A DNA stretch of 64,000 nucleotides. It comes from Thamnaconus septentrionalis. Taxonomy: Eukaryota > Chordata > Actinopteri > Tetraodontiformes > Monacanthidae. The notes beneath the pieces are model-generated. The model was not told the DNA's origin and ran no database searches. It worked only from the letters and a program-made list of their open reading frames with translations. A program made the translations under genes and the position numbers. This document shows positions 50,541 to 64,000 of the stretch, in pieces. Within the stretch, counting starts at the first letter, position 1. The number at the start of each line of letters is the position of its first letter. The stretch covers positions 9,862,001 to 9,926,000 of the forward strand of contig CM020516.1 in the NCBI GenBank assembly GCA_009823395.1, read 5' to 3'.

Positions 50541-50629
50541 CTGATGAGCTGGTCCTTTTTCTCTTCCACCAACGTCGGCGGGACGGTGGAGACGACCACC
50601 TGCATGTCCAGCGCGTTGACCACAGACAC
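50541..50629 (-). CDS. pcdh15: pcdh15 exon E: start of the MAD12 membrane-adjacent domain
   Basis: This 89-bp exon enters in phase 0 (acceptor ccgacag) and ends in phase 2 (donor GTAGGAC). The peptide is VSVVNALDMQVVVSTVPPTL followed by VEEKKDQLI. It matches the junction of EC11 with the membrane-adjacent domain, a ferredoxin-like fold that helps protocadherin-15 dimerise near the membrane. A GT microsatellite (50,468-50,510) lies in the intron about 30 bases past the donor. Confidence 0.94.
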
Positions 50630-52203
50630 CTGTCGGACACAGACGACCAGGATGAGACCCGGACCGACCCTCGTGGGTCCACACGAGTTCTGCCAACCCC
50701 ATTCGAAGCGCCTGGTTTTCCTTTTCCCTCCCCCGACCTCATAATTGGCTGCCTGCATTAGCTCCACACCGGGGAATTAGCAGGTTCTGATTCTAATGCC
50801 TCGGTTAAGCACGTATGCAAAAAAGCCTCGGCAAAAATCCCCCCGTGTGGCTCCTGTGAAATTAGCCTTCCCCTGAAAATTAATGAGCAGCGCCGCGGTC
50901 AGGTACTCGCTGCACTCTCACATCCAGCCAATGTCCCAGACCCTCCTTCTGTCTCGTTAGAGGCTTGTTAGCCGGCCATATTTCACTGGAAAGGGGAAAA
51001 AAAATTAGCCCGCCGCAGTCAGTAGAGATAAACATTTAATAGGCGGGCAAGGCTGAGCCCAATCACTGCGGGTTCGTGAGAAAATTATTGTGTGGTGGTG
51101 GTGGTGGAGGTGGTGGTGGTGGTGAGCATGGGCAGCGTTCACAGATGTGAGAAGGACAAAAAATTGGTAATTTTGAGGAAGCTAACTGGCATAAGAATGA
51201 AAAACTCAAGGTTAAAAAAAAGACCCAACACAAAAAAGACGTAAGATGCGTTTTTCTTCATTGTATGGCTGTGACATATTTGCAAGGAAAGATGAAAATA
51301 CCAGAATGTAAAAGAAATACATGACTTGTGAAAAAACGGGAACAAACAAACTGAACGTGCCTGGAGGAAATTTGAAATGATTCATCAGCGCACAGCGGAG
51401 GCCACGTGTTGACTGTCTTGTACTTTTTGAAAATAACTGGATAAACAGGAACACGCTAGCGAGGACAAAAAAATAAATAAAAAAATATAGCTCAATCAAG
51501 GCCCATTATGGACAGACTGGTTCACGGAGAAACAAAGCACAGGTTCTTCCAAAGTGGCATTAAGGAAACACTTTTATTTTGCAGGGGTGAAGCTGCTGTT
51601 GGGTTATAACTGTGCATCTCTAGCTGGGGCTCGTGATGCACCAGTCAGTCTCAGTCAGTCCAAAGTCTGTGGAATGCAGCCATGAAGCCTGATTTTTTTT
51701 TCTCCAAATGTACAGTCACTGTACGTGGATATGATAGCATAGGATTCACTTTGCAGAAGTCGTGGTTCGTCAAAAATAGGCAAACCTCAAAATTGAGGTT
51801 AAAAAAAAAAAAAAACGTTTTTTTTTCTCCACAATCTTTGAAAAAAACTTTGAAAACAAGCTTTTTAGATTTCATTTCCTGGACGCGGCCTCGGCTCCCT
51901 TCTGTTTCCAGCCGAAGTGAGATTTATAACAGCCTTCTTGGCTACAAAGAGCAACATGGGAAATTAAGGAAATGGAGACAATTCTTCAAAAGGTCAAACT
52001 GCTTTAACGATTCCCGAGCATCGAACAATACCAGGAGGATTTAATGGAGGTGATTAACTGGTGTCAGATCTCATGCAGGGTCCTGAAAGGGCCTCTTTTG
52101 TCGCACGGAAAACGGGCACAAAACCAAGTCGACGCTTTAAAGCTTTCCTTCCTGGTCATGGTGTTAGCAATTCTTACAGAGGAAGACTTGACGGGAAACT
52201 CAC
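50630..52203 (-). other. Intron between exons D and E
   Basis: This 1.6-kb intron has a TGG run (51,091-51,123) and an A15-CG-T9 inverted homopolymer (51,801-51,826) next to an 8-bp palindrome arm pair (51,783-51,800). No exon is recognised. Confidence 0.7.
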
Positions 52204-52419
52204 CACCACCTCGGCGCTGCTGCTGAGACCTTTGCCGTAGTCGTCGGTGGCGATGACCTGGAACTTGAAGTAGGACCGGCGCATGTTTCGGAACATGATG
52301 GCCGACTTGATGACGCCCGTATAGGTTTCGATGACAAAGCTGTCCTGGCCCTCCTGCGTGGGCGGGATGATGAGGCGGTACGCCATCTCGCTGAAATTGC
52401 CCGTGTCCCTGTCGGTGGC
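52204..52419 (-). CDS. pcdh15: pcdh15 exon D: cadherin repeat EC11
   Basis: This 216-bp exon is symmetrical, exactly 72 codons in phase 0-0. The acceptor is ttctcag and the donor GTGAGTT. The peptide starts [20 protein letters not shown] and includes [25 protein letters not shown] and [10 protein letters not shown]. The DRD and DDYG-type acids are the expected calcium ligands of the repeat. NFS is a sequon. Because the exon is in frame, skipping it would remove most of EC11 without shifting frame. Confidence 0.96.
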
Positions 52420-55083
<2,664 letters not shown>

Positions 55084-55211
55084 CACAATCTTGAGCACGG
55101 AGCTGAAGATCTTGGTGTCCTCCGTCACGCCGCCGATGTAGAGTGGCCTGCTGAAGACTGGGGGGTGGTCGTTCTCATCCTGCACTTCAATGAAGACCTT
55201 GGCTGTGTTGG
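55084..55211 (-). CDS. pcdh15: pcdh15 exon C: EC10-EC11 linker and first strands of EC11
   Basis: This 128-bp exon has acceptor ttcttgcag and donor GTAAGAA, enters in phase 1 and ends in phase 0. The peptide runs [19 protein letters not shown] and then [23 protein letters not shown] is the calcium-binding linker (DxNDxxPxF class) between consecutive cadherin repeats. The text is very close to the mammalian PCDH15 segment as I recall it. The last codons are LKIV, which join ATDRDTG in exon D. Confidence 0.96.
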
Positions 55212-57395
55212 CTGCAAGAAGAAAAAAAACAAAAGTCCGACACGTGCAGCTCGTTAAAAAACAAATCTGACTGGATTTTTTTTTTTCCGTTAGCGCAATT
55301 GCAATTAAAAACAGCTTCAGAAAAATCTGGCCCGGTGTGGCCTCGCCAGCAGACGGCAACTCTGGTTAATAACAGCCTGCCGCATTTCCAAACAGCAGAA
55401 AGTGGGGCGAGCCCAACCCCGGTTTTAAATAACGAGGACTCCCGACCGAGAGGAAAAGTCAAAAGTTTGCTGAGCTCAAAAACTGTCACGTCGAGCCTGA
55501 TGTGTTGGTGGCCGTCCGCCGATCAGCGACTTCAAACGGGAACTCCAAGCGATCTCCGAGAGGACCCGCGAGTCAGCCACCATTCAAGACGCCAGACTGA
55601 TTTCAAACGAAATGAGTTCATTCAAATCATCTGAAAATGGGCCGTTTGCATGATTCTGTTTCATTTGTGGGGAAAATATGAGGAGTCTGACGCGCTCGGC
55701 ACAAAATATGTGACTGAAGGTGGTGCGAGAACGTAGACGGCAAACTCCGCTTGGCTTATGAAGGACTGCAAATTGACTGACATAGAGAAAACTGCATCTC
55801 CTTTTTGCTAATTTTAAAAATATTTTCTAGCCTAGTGCTGCTTCAGAGAAAAAAACAGTTTCTTTAATTCTAAAGTGTCATAAAACTGAATTTGTAGTGA
55901 ACTCAGCAACTCTGGCTGAACGATAAGGAGGTTGATCTGCTTCCGGCTGTGAAAAACGGTGTTGGGAGGATGAACGGTGACTCCTGGTGATCGGGGATAT
56001 GCATATTAGAAAATAACAGCTGAGGCAGTTTGCATCTTATTCACCCAACAATTAGAGGCAACAGCGGCTCTCTGGTGAAATACGGCTCTGCGGAATAATA
56101 AGCATGATGATAAAAATCCAGATTCCCATTTTTTTTTTTTTTTTTTGAGTGGGGTATAATCTGCATATATTGCTGCTGAAAAGTTTGATTACCCCACAGT
56201 TTGTGGTGGAATGTCACCGATAAAAGGACTGAAGGTTTCATCGCCCAGCGATTTGAACGTTATTGGGGACAATAATTGCTGCGACCATCCAGTCACCGAG
56301 CGGCAAAATCCTCCCGGGAGGAAAAGGAAATGGTGAAAACAAAAGGGCGAGAGGAGAAAATATGGCACTTTATCTCTTAACTTGCTGAAATGGCCTTTTG
56401 AAGGAGGCTTTTTACAACATTTATCCTGCATTCTCCGGGAAAACAAACCAAACAAACACGCAAATGCGACCGTAAAATTGGTCCCATATTCATCACAGTT
56501 ACACCAACAGCGGCCAGTGGCCTGAATGAATATGAGCAGTGCAATGAACAATTAGAATGCTGCAATAGAAATAAAACTTGACAGTGGTGGGGTTTTTTTT
56601 TTTATTTATTTTTTTTTCAAAGAAAGTAGGGTGGCAGTTAATCTAAGGACACAGCCAAAGGAATTTGACAAACAAGGGCCCAGCACTTGAAATTGCAGCT
56701 ACAAAAGCTCAAGAGCAAGACGAACAAATAGGACTTTGAGGATAAGTAAGAGCTTTCTGTGTTTTCAATCACTGTTCTTTCTTTGTGCAGAGACAATGTA
56801 TAGTATTCTCTTTGTAACGGCCAACAGCGGGCCTGAAGAGACGCGCAGAGTCTTAAATGCACCATCACGCACATGTGCACTTGGCGAGACAATGCAGATA
56901 ATACGTGTCCTTCAGGACACAGGGTTATTGCTCAGAGATGGTGAAGTTTTATATGAAGACTGCCTGAGAATTACTTCTGTTAAATTCTGCTGATTGAAGT
57001 ACACAAGTAGCGCAGAAACATTTGGACAATCAAGACTCGTCGCAAACATTTCACACCGTTTGGCCTGATACATACTGAGCCAGCAAACGTTGTGATGATG
57101 TTATTATTGATGACTTCCTGAGACCGATTGACCGGATCCGCTGTCAGAATTAGAAAAAATGGGCACGTCAACCTGAGCAAACACGGTGAAAAAGGACAGT
57201 GGGACTGAAAGGTGAAAAGATCGACAACTCACCCTGAATGAATAAAACACACTGTTAAATAAAGAGGGAGTTTTTTCAGGCATGTAAAGACACTTTAATC
57301 CTTGTAACAGTTTATCTCTGAGTTTGGTTGCTGGAGAAAATGTCAGCAGTGGCCCAGCGTGAAGATGAGACCTGTACTTTACACTCATCAGCATG

Positions 57396-57397
<2 letters not shown>

Positions 57398-57430
<33 letters not shown>
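57398..57430. repeat. (TG)n microsatellite
   Basis: Pure TG dinucleotides in the intron between B and C. Confidence 0.95.
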
Positions 57431-57434
<4 letters not shown>

Positions 57435-58727
57435 AGTGGAAGTGAGGAGGCGGGGTGGCGTCGGGCATTGACCGACTCTCAATTGGCCAAAATGGATCGA
57501 AGGCGAGGCAAACACCCAACCTGGTGGTGGCGCTTCATCCATCATTTTCCCAAAATAAATTAAAAAGGCAAAAAGCACTTTGTTAGTGAACTGCCTCCAA
57601 ACAAATCCGATGGCGATGGCGGCGGCAGCGGCGGCGCGAGCATTAAGCCGTGCACTCAAAAGGTTCTCGGGAGGTGAACCAAAGTGCTTGTCCGACGGTC
57701 GACTAGCCTCTCGATTAAAATCAATGAAACCACTGAGGCCGCTTTGCACAGCACCCGGCCAGCAGGCAGGAGCAAAATGAGGTTCAAACTTCTTTCGAGC
57801 TGTTAACCAGCCAGAATGTTAACAGCAGCAGAGTAAAGCGCAGCCAATGAATTCGTGTAGCCGCAATTTGGGCCGCAGCAGAAAAATCACAAGTCATCTA
57901 ACCTGCAGTTAATTAATGCAAATCATTTCAGAAAATTTTTCAATATACGCTGGGGGTTTACCCGGAGCAGAATATTTCAATCATAATCGGTTTAAATGCC
58001 CAAACCAAATCAAATTGCTTTGTATAAACACCTCAGTTATAATAAACAGGCCCGAATCACAAGGAATTTTATTTGTTTTTTCTTTTTATCCATTTGGTTT
58101 TGAATCAGGAAAAATAAAAATCAGCATCTAAGCCTGACTATTGTTGAACGGGCTGGTGCTCAAAGACAGATGTAAAATACATTGTTAAGTTATTTTGTAA
58201 AAAAGAAAAGCAGCAGTGGACAAAATTTAAGCCCCCGAGGCCTGGAATCATGTTCCGAAACAACTCCGAAAAAGAAAAAAAAAAGAGCGAAGTGAGAAAC
58301 TACTTTTTCTCCAAGTAGTGATTTGAATAATCTGTGGCAGCCCGAGTGAGTGAAAACAACAGGCGGCAGCCGGCAGCCTGTTTAGGTAGCTCACCGCCGT
58401 ACCGGCAGATTGATCACAGCGCCCCGGCAAGTATCGCCACTTCACTTAACTTCTTGATACAGCCGTGTCCCTGTTTCCCATCGACTGAGTAAAGACGGGG
58501 AGGCAGACTTTGCATTTGCGCCCGAACCAAAGAGCAATATCAGCAGACGGCGCTGAGACGCAGAGCAGGATGTCGAGCCGGGGTGGCGACGGCTGTTTAG
58601 GAGAGGCCTGCAAGACGAGGGGGAGGATTTTGTCTGTCTGCGGATGTTGTCTGGCAGATCAGGCAGCACTTCATCTTGTTGTTGAAATAAATGGACCAGG
58701 TGCAGCAGACAGAAGTGACCCTGGACC

Positions 58728-58728
<1 letters not shown>

Positions 58729-58767
<39 letters not shown>
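58729..58767. repeat. (GT)n microsatellite
   Basis: Pure GT dinucleotides in the intron between B and C. Confidence 0.95.
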
Positions 58768-58770
<3 letters not shown>

Positions 58771-59909
58771 CGGTGACTTCAGAGATTCTGCGAGGGCAAC
58801 AATCCAGACGACTCAGACTGGAGTAGGGAATGGAAAAAAATCAAGAATATTGTGTGTCCACTGTGAATAAAGGTGCTAGAATAAAGCTTGGCCTTGGCTG
58901 ACTGACTTTTGTCCTCTTGCAAACGGATAGAGAGCATAATAAAAAAGGAGGACAACAGCAGCTAGCTGTAAACAGAGGGCTAAATATGATGAATAAAATA
59001 TAAATGATGTTGTTTTCTGGAGATCGATTTAATAATAATAATACAAAGGTGATTGTGTGAGACTGCTCCATTAGAGTCTAACATTGAAATGAAAAGATCT
59101 CAGATTGGTTATAAAACAGATAACACTGGGTACACCCAGAGTTTAGTTGGTTTTTTTCAAATCATTACAGCTACAACTTCATGCTTAAACCATTTGCCCC
59201 CTGTGATGCTATGCCTCGGTTAGCATCAGACAAACAAGGACTTTCACAGCTGTGGTGTTCCACCATTATAATATATACACATATATGTAATAAAACAACA
59301 ACAACAACAAAACACAGCTGTTTTGGAAGATTATCCAGGCGGTATCTCTGAAGAATGAAAAGAAAACAACACGCACAGTAATGAAGGATTCTGATTGTGA
59401 TGCGTTCAAAGACAGCCACTTCCTCCTGTGTGCGTTTTGCTGCACTGCAATCCCAGTCAGCAGGCACAGCCACCGGCACTGCTGTGGCACTACAAATGCA
59501 AACGTGCCTGAGCGTGGAGCGGCACGAGGAGTGAGGAGTGTGAGAGCTGACCAACAGTGGGAGAGGAAACGGCCCATTACGCAGCTCCCAGCGCACACGT
59601 TCCCAGTGAGAGCTCTGCTTCTGAGGCAGAGTGCAGCTTCCTGCCCTCGCCAGGCAGGTAATAATCCAAACGAACACAAAAACATGACGCAAAAAAAACA
59701 AAAAACAAGCCAAATAAATACGGAGAATAAAAATAAACGGGGATGTAAAGCGCGTTTAATCGGAACGGGTCACGCCGAGGGATTAGGCGGGAATGCAAAT
59801 GCGACACCTGGAGGCGACGTGAAAAAATCATTTCGTAATTTGCAGCGCGTCAACCTTGCAAATGACGCTCCCTGACTGGATGGGTGGATGGATGGATGTT
59901 TTCTCTCAC

Positions 59910-60050
59910 TTTTGGAGGGCACGCGCAGGTTGGACATGACCACCAGCATGGAGTCGGCCTGCAGCCGCAGCACGTAGGACGTCACGTTCTCGTAGTCCAG
60001 AGGCTTCGCCGTGAAGACCACGCCCGTCCTGTTGTTCACCTGGAAATGAC
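59910..60050 (-). CDS. pcdh15: pcdh15 exon B: body of cadherin repeat EC10
   Basis: This 141-bp exon has acceptor cccgcag and donor GTGAGAG, and enters and leaves in phase 1. The peptide includes [19 protein letters not shown], the conserved cadherin block in which a strand reads I/V-N-x-x-T-G-x-I/V followed by LDYE. It goes on through [13 protein letters not shown] to NLRVPSK. Sequons NRT and NVT are present. The LDYE acid is one of the calcium-binding positions in the cadherin family. The exon joins C through a Thr codon split 1+2. Confidence 0.94.
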
Positions 60051-61459
60051 CTGCGGGCGGACGCGGAGGAGGAAAAAGAAGGGGAAAAAAAGTTAGCAGG
60101 GAGGACGGATGGATGGAGAGAAGACGGCGTTTATTTGCGCAATTAAGCCCCTTTTACATTTGCAAATTGTCCTAATCAAAAAACAAACGGCCTCGCTTTA
60201 ATTGCCGCCCCCACTGTCCGCATTTCAATTCCGCCCGAATCATTTAAGATCCCTCGCAGGATGTTTTATCTGCGGGGACGATTATTCCATCAGCGCGCCG
60301 CCCTGTTTGTTTGCCAGGCAGCGACAGAAGTGCAAGAGCGTGAAAGCTCAGCCTAATGTTTTATATTTTCTAATTAGTGCCGCGAGGAGGGACTGAATGC
60401 GCTCAACGAGGAGCCGGAGCCCCTCGGATGGTAAATCTAAATCTGGCGCTCCTCATTTCAAGGTGGGTTAAGGCTAAATGAATGGTATGAGAGGTTGATA
60501 TTGCGGCCGCGAAGCCCAGGTGTGTAGGATTGCACTGAGACCCGAGTGACCGCACAGGTCCACGACCAGCAGCTTGTGTCACGACAAGAGACATGAAGAC
60601 GTCACAACCAGATAAAACAAACTACGGCCTGGGGGCCATATGCAGCCCGTTTATCTTTTTAAGATAAACTTGGTCTGCAAAACTTGAAGAAAATCTATTA
60701 ATAGAAAGCAAGTCATAAAATAGCTGCATTTCATCCATTTTTTCTGTGTTTTAAGAGTCACTTCAATAAAGAGCTTAACACACTTCAAAGATATTTTGTT
60801 GTAACACTTTTGTTCATTTTCAAGAGGGGGTGGGGTTGGGGATTGGGGGGGGGTAACCTAAGAGGAGAAAGGAACATGAAACAGCACTATGCTCGTACAA
60901 ACATGAAAAGGATGCCTATTTCGATTTGTGGTGTGGTGCTGTGCAATGGTCTCGTAGAAAATATGAAACTAGCAATGAATTTAGACCAATTTAAAAAGAC
61001 GTACAAAAAATATATTTTTTCAAGGCATACAAGAGAAGGTGAATGTGCCAAATTGGTGAGTGTCTGACTTAGCAAGGGCCACGCAGCTCGTGTCAACCAG
61101 TTCATCCGTCTAATTGCAGATTATATTTTGTGCTAAAGTGCTCAGACCCCCGTCTGCACTTTCCAGGCACATTTTACCTCAGTTTACCTCTGACTCACAT
61201 CCCTGCAGAGACATTTGAGGCGAAACAATAGAGCAGAAAGGAGGGAGGATGGAGTTTTTTCAGCTGCTCGGTTTTTTCGTCACCTTCTTATAACCTCACA
61301 GCCGCTCCCGCTGGTGTAATTAAGTGTCTCAGATGCTGCAGTGCAATACGAAAAGCTGCGATTCCTGTGTTATTAGTTGAGTCTCGGTGTCACTGACGTG
61401 CAGCTGCATCAGTCCAGCTGCAGCCTCGACCGACTGTTGCTGTGGCATTTCCGACGTAC
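60051..61459 (-). other. Intron between exons A and B
   Basis: This 1.4-kb intron carries one strong G-run cluster (60,826-60,853) on plus. No exon or repeat family is recognised otherwise. Confidence 0.7.
60826..60853 (+). other. Potential G-quadruplex
   Basis: Four G runs (5, 4, 4 and 9) are separated by T, TT and ATT. This is the classical short-loop pattern. It lies on the template strand for pcdh15, so the RNA would be C-rich. Confidence 0.7.
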
Positions 61460-61569
61460 CTAAATGGTTCCCCGCCACGATGGAGTAGAAGATGGTTTGA
61501 TTGACAGCTGCAGCCAAGACAGTTCCCACCGGGGTGCCGAGTGGAGCCAGCTCGCTTACCGGAGGGAAC
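61460..61569 (-). CDS. pcdh15: pcdh15 exon A: start of cadherin repeat EC10
   Basis: This 110-bp exon enters at the third base of a codon and leaves after the first base of the next. The acceptor reads ctttctccag and the donor GTACGTC. The peptide [17 protein letters not shown] is a typical cadherin first-strand segment. It is followed by [12 protein letters not shown], which carries an N-glycosylation sequon (NQT). It continues into exon B through a shared glycine codon. It is the most 5' pcdh15 exon visible; upstream exons must lie beyond 64,000. Confidence 0.9.
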
Positions 61570-64000
61570 CTGGAGAAAGGAAAAAATAGAACACAGGACA
61601 CCCCGAAGCTTTAGCGACTACAAAGGAAGCGGCACGGAGACGGTTGAATTACAACTGCAGCGGCTCAGCGCGTGAAAGGTTAACATCAATAGGAGAGGCA
61701 GCGTGTTCGTTGTCAGGCAGGATTAGAATAATGAAAGCAAAATGTCGGCCAGCTTTGTTGCTAAATAAGATTTTTTTTTATATAAATCATTTGGTTTAAG
61801 TGTTTAATTGCACAAAAAAGGAAATAAACTTTGACACAACTTCTCTTTTTTCTTCTGTTTTTTTAAAATTTTATGTCTTTCAACTTTCCCAGAGTGGATG
61901 TTTCCTTTTGTTTCCGCTCTGTCTGGAATGTAGTCAAACATGATTACCAGCCCTTTATTGTTGCTTTTGAGCGCAAAAAACATCAATTTGAGAAACAGCT
62001 ACACAGTCCAAAAGAATTCTCTTTCACTTTTATATCTTTTTCCCCCCAAAAAATCTTTTTCATTTAACTGTCTTCATTTATTGACATGTTTTACCTTCTT
62101 GCCAGTCTCCTGATAAGCGGCCCGAACATCATTTTCTCCCCTGCTCGAGTAAACGAATAAATAAACAATTCTCCTTAAAGGAGGCAGTGAAAAAAAAAAC
62201 AGGTCTTATAAATAAGACACACAAACACAACTGCTTGGGCGTGTGCCAAATCCACCCACAACTTCAAAAAAAAACAAAAAAAAAACCTTTGGAGTTGGAG
62301 GAGGTTTTTTTTCTCCCCTCTGGTTTAGGTGCAGCAGTAACGCCGGCTTTGTTTCCGATGAGGCGAAGCTCTCGCTCAGTCTTTTCACCGTGGCCGTGGC
62401 TTTTCGGATTTTGGGAGGACCGAAGATGCAAGAAGGTCCTCTGAGGATTCGGGCCGGGCGGCTGGCCTCTCTCCTTGATAACAAGGGGGAGCTCAGTGAT
62501 CCAGGGAAACCTCTGCGCCGAGCTGCTGCACCTTTGTGCTGAGGGTTAAGCGGCCGAGGCCGTGCTGGCCCCGCCGTCCTCCTGAGAGGTCACCGCTGAC
62601 TGACGCCCTCTGATCATAAACAAACAATTTCTTTCACTTCAGCAAACTTGGGAGAGGAAAAAAGAAGGTTTCAGAAAGCCTCCACACCCCTGTGGTTCAA
62701 ACGACATGCTGTTGGATTGAGACTAGAAAAGATGTGGCGTTAAATGCGGCGAATTCGAGAGTACGGATTCCTCTGTTTTCCTCACCCCCACCATGAAAAG
62801 TGCTAATGCTCGCGCTCGTCTATCAGACAATTGAGGGAGTAATCACGCCCGGTCCGATATGATTGTTAGCGCCCTCCACAGAAATTACAGCTGCCACCGG
62901 TGGCGTGTCGGCGAGGGCTGATTTAGGCCGATAGCATAATCCCATGCGTGACACCCCCTTGTGATACGGCGCGCGGCTTCTCCCCATTCGGCACGCGTGT
63001 GCGCGTGTTTTTGTGTGAGTGTGTGCGTATTTGTTTGCCCTCGCGCGCTGCTTATGCTCTCCGAGTTGCAGGTTTCCAGATAAACTGCCACCAGAATTTT
63101 CCCGCAGCGCCTGGGGGAAGATCGGTCACTTGCGCTCGCAGCAGACCAGCTGCTCTGCACTGATCCAGAACTTGCAGGCCTGCACCCTCCTCACCTCCAG
63201 CCGCAGTGATCCCGGAGCAGGGTCACCTCCTTTACATGCATCGTCAAATCGCCAGCGCGACCCACGCGATGCTTTATGTCATCGTAAAAAGCAGAATTCT
63301 CACACACACACACAAACACACACACTCGCGCACATTTTAATCATTTATTTAAGTCCACATAGAAAACAATAATTGCCGGTTAAGGATTTAATAGATTCAA
63401 TTAAATTAGTCGCAATTAATTGAACATTTTTTACACGGGTGGTTAATACCATTATAACAGTGTAGTGGTAGGAAAGAGCAATTCACCTGTAGATACTGTG
63501 ATGGCCATAATATACCTAGAACAAGTTACTTTTAAAAACAAAAAAAAAAAAAAAAAAAAAAAAGTTGAAATGTGACCTATTAGAAGTCAACTTAAAGTCA
63601 GAGGATAAATGTTTACGGTACTTTTTCTGTTCTATAATGTAAAAATGGGTCACATTGGACCCTCAACATTATTTAAGGGTTAAATAATGTGTTCCTTACA
63701 CATTTTTCATTGTGAAATTTAGGTTCTCAGGAAAAAAAAATTGCCGCTTTTCAATTAATTGTTAATCGATCGATAAGGTCAATCAATTATTAATGAATTC
63801 ATTGGTAATTTGCATCCCTATGGCAGGCACTTGAAAACACGTGGTGACTAATTGATGAACTATCCTGTTAATGATATTTACATGTAAATCGCCTTTCAAT
63901 TGAGTTTGTATCCATAATTAATCACAAGACCTGCATAAAATCCAACTAAAAGGTTATACAAGGGTTGCAAATATGTCCGTTTTTTTGAGGGGGGAGGGGT
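61570..64000 (-). other. Intron upstream of exon A (partial)
   Basis: No further pcdh15 exon is recognised up to the window edge. It contains an A run of 24 (about 63,540-63,563), a short CA run (63,300-63,325) and an AATTAATTG-rich stretch (63,380-63,830) that looks like a dispersed repeat. Confidence 0.6.

Larger units (their letters stand above)
55212..59909 (-). other. Intron between exons B and C
   Basis: This 4.7-kb intron has TG microsatellites at 57,398-57,430 and 58,729-58,767 and T/A runs at 56,129-56,146 and 56,589-56,600. A TGGA run (about 59,878-59,898) lies just past the exon B donor. No exon is recognised. Confidence 0.7.

Overview
The window is vertebrate nuclear DNA, most likely from a ray-finned fish. 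The evidence is GT-AG introns, long introns full of CA/GT microsatellites, a dispersed repeat of a type common in fish genomes (about 46,205-46,470), and one recognisable gene whose protein matches vertebrate protocadherin-15. No bacterial, organellar or viral gene organisation is present.

The only gene I can support is the 3' half of pcdh15 on the minus strand, read from about 61.6 kb down to about 29.3 kb. Seven exons (A-G; 61,569 to 46,956) encode most of the tenth cadherin repeat, the eleventh repeat, the membrane-adjacent MAD12 domain and the single transmembrane helix. A 9-nt microexon and a 120-nt exon (H) give the common juxtamembrane tail. The locus then splits into three alternative C-termini in the order CD1 (41,446-39,964, proline-rich), CD2 (33,479-31,494, a 661-residue Ser/Glu-rich domain) and CD3 (30,780-30,142, ending MTKL). 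Three small exons (I, J, K) lie between CD1 and CD2. I checked every splice junction by eye: each has GT-AG ends and the codon phases join without conflict. The phases predict H to CD1, or H-I-J-K to CD2 or CD3. Exons for the signal peptide and the earlier cadherin repeats must lie beyond 64,000. The a/b paralogue cannot be decided.

Protocadherin-15 forms the lower part of hair-cell tip links, bound to cadherin-23, and pulls on the mechanotransduction channel complex. Its C-termini carry PDZ-binding ends and differ in how they anchor inside the stereocilium. The most interesting content here is the machinery for choosing among the three C-termini: microexons, phase constraints, a tandem CAGCAG acceptor at CD3, a roughly 320-bp pyrimidine block before CD1, and no visible AATAAA after the CD2 stop. 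The CD1 exon carries peptide-like stretches in different frames, which points to assembly indels, a missed intron or real decay.

Positions 1 to about 29,300 lie downstream of the gene. I find no coding gene there. This part holds microsatellites, a 147-bp tandem duplication in a purine-rich minisatellite, several CpG-dense islands, palindromic dispersed repeats and a possible degraded THAP-like fragment. Regulatory elements are possible but cannot be shown from one sequence.
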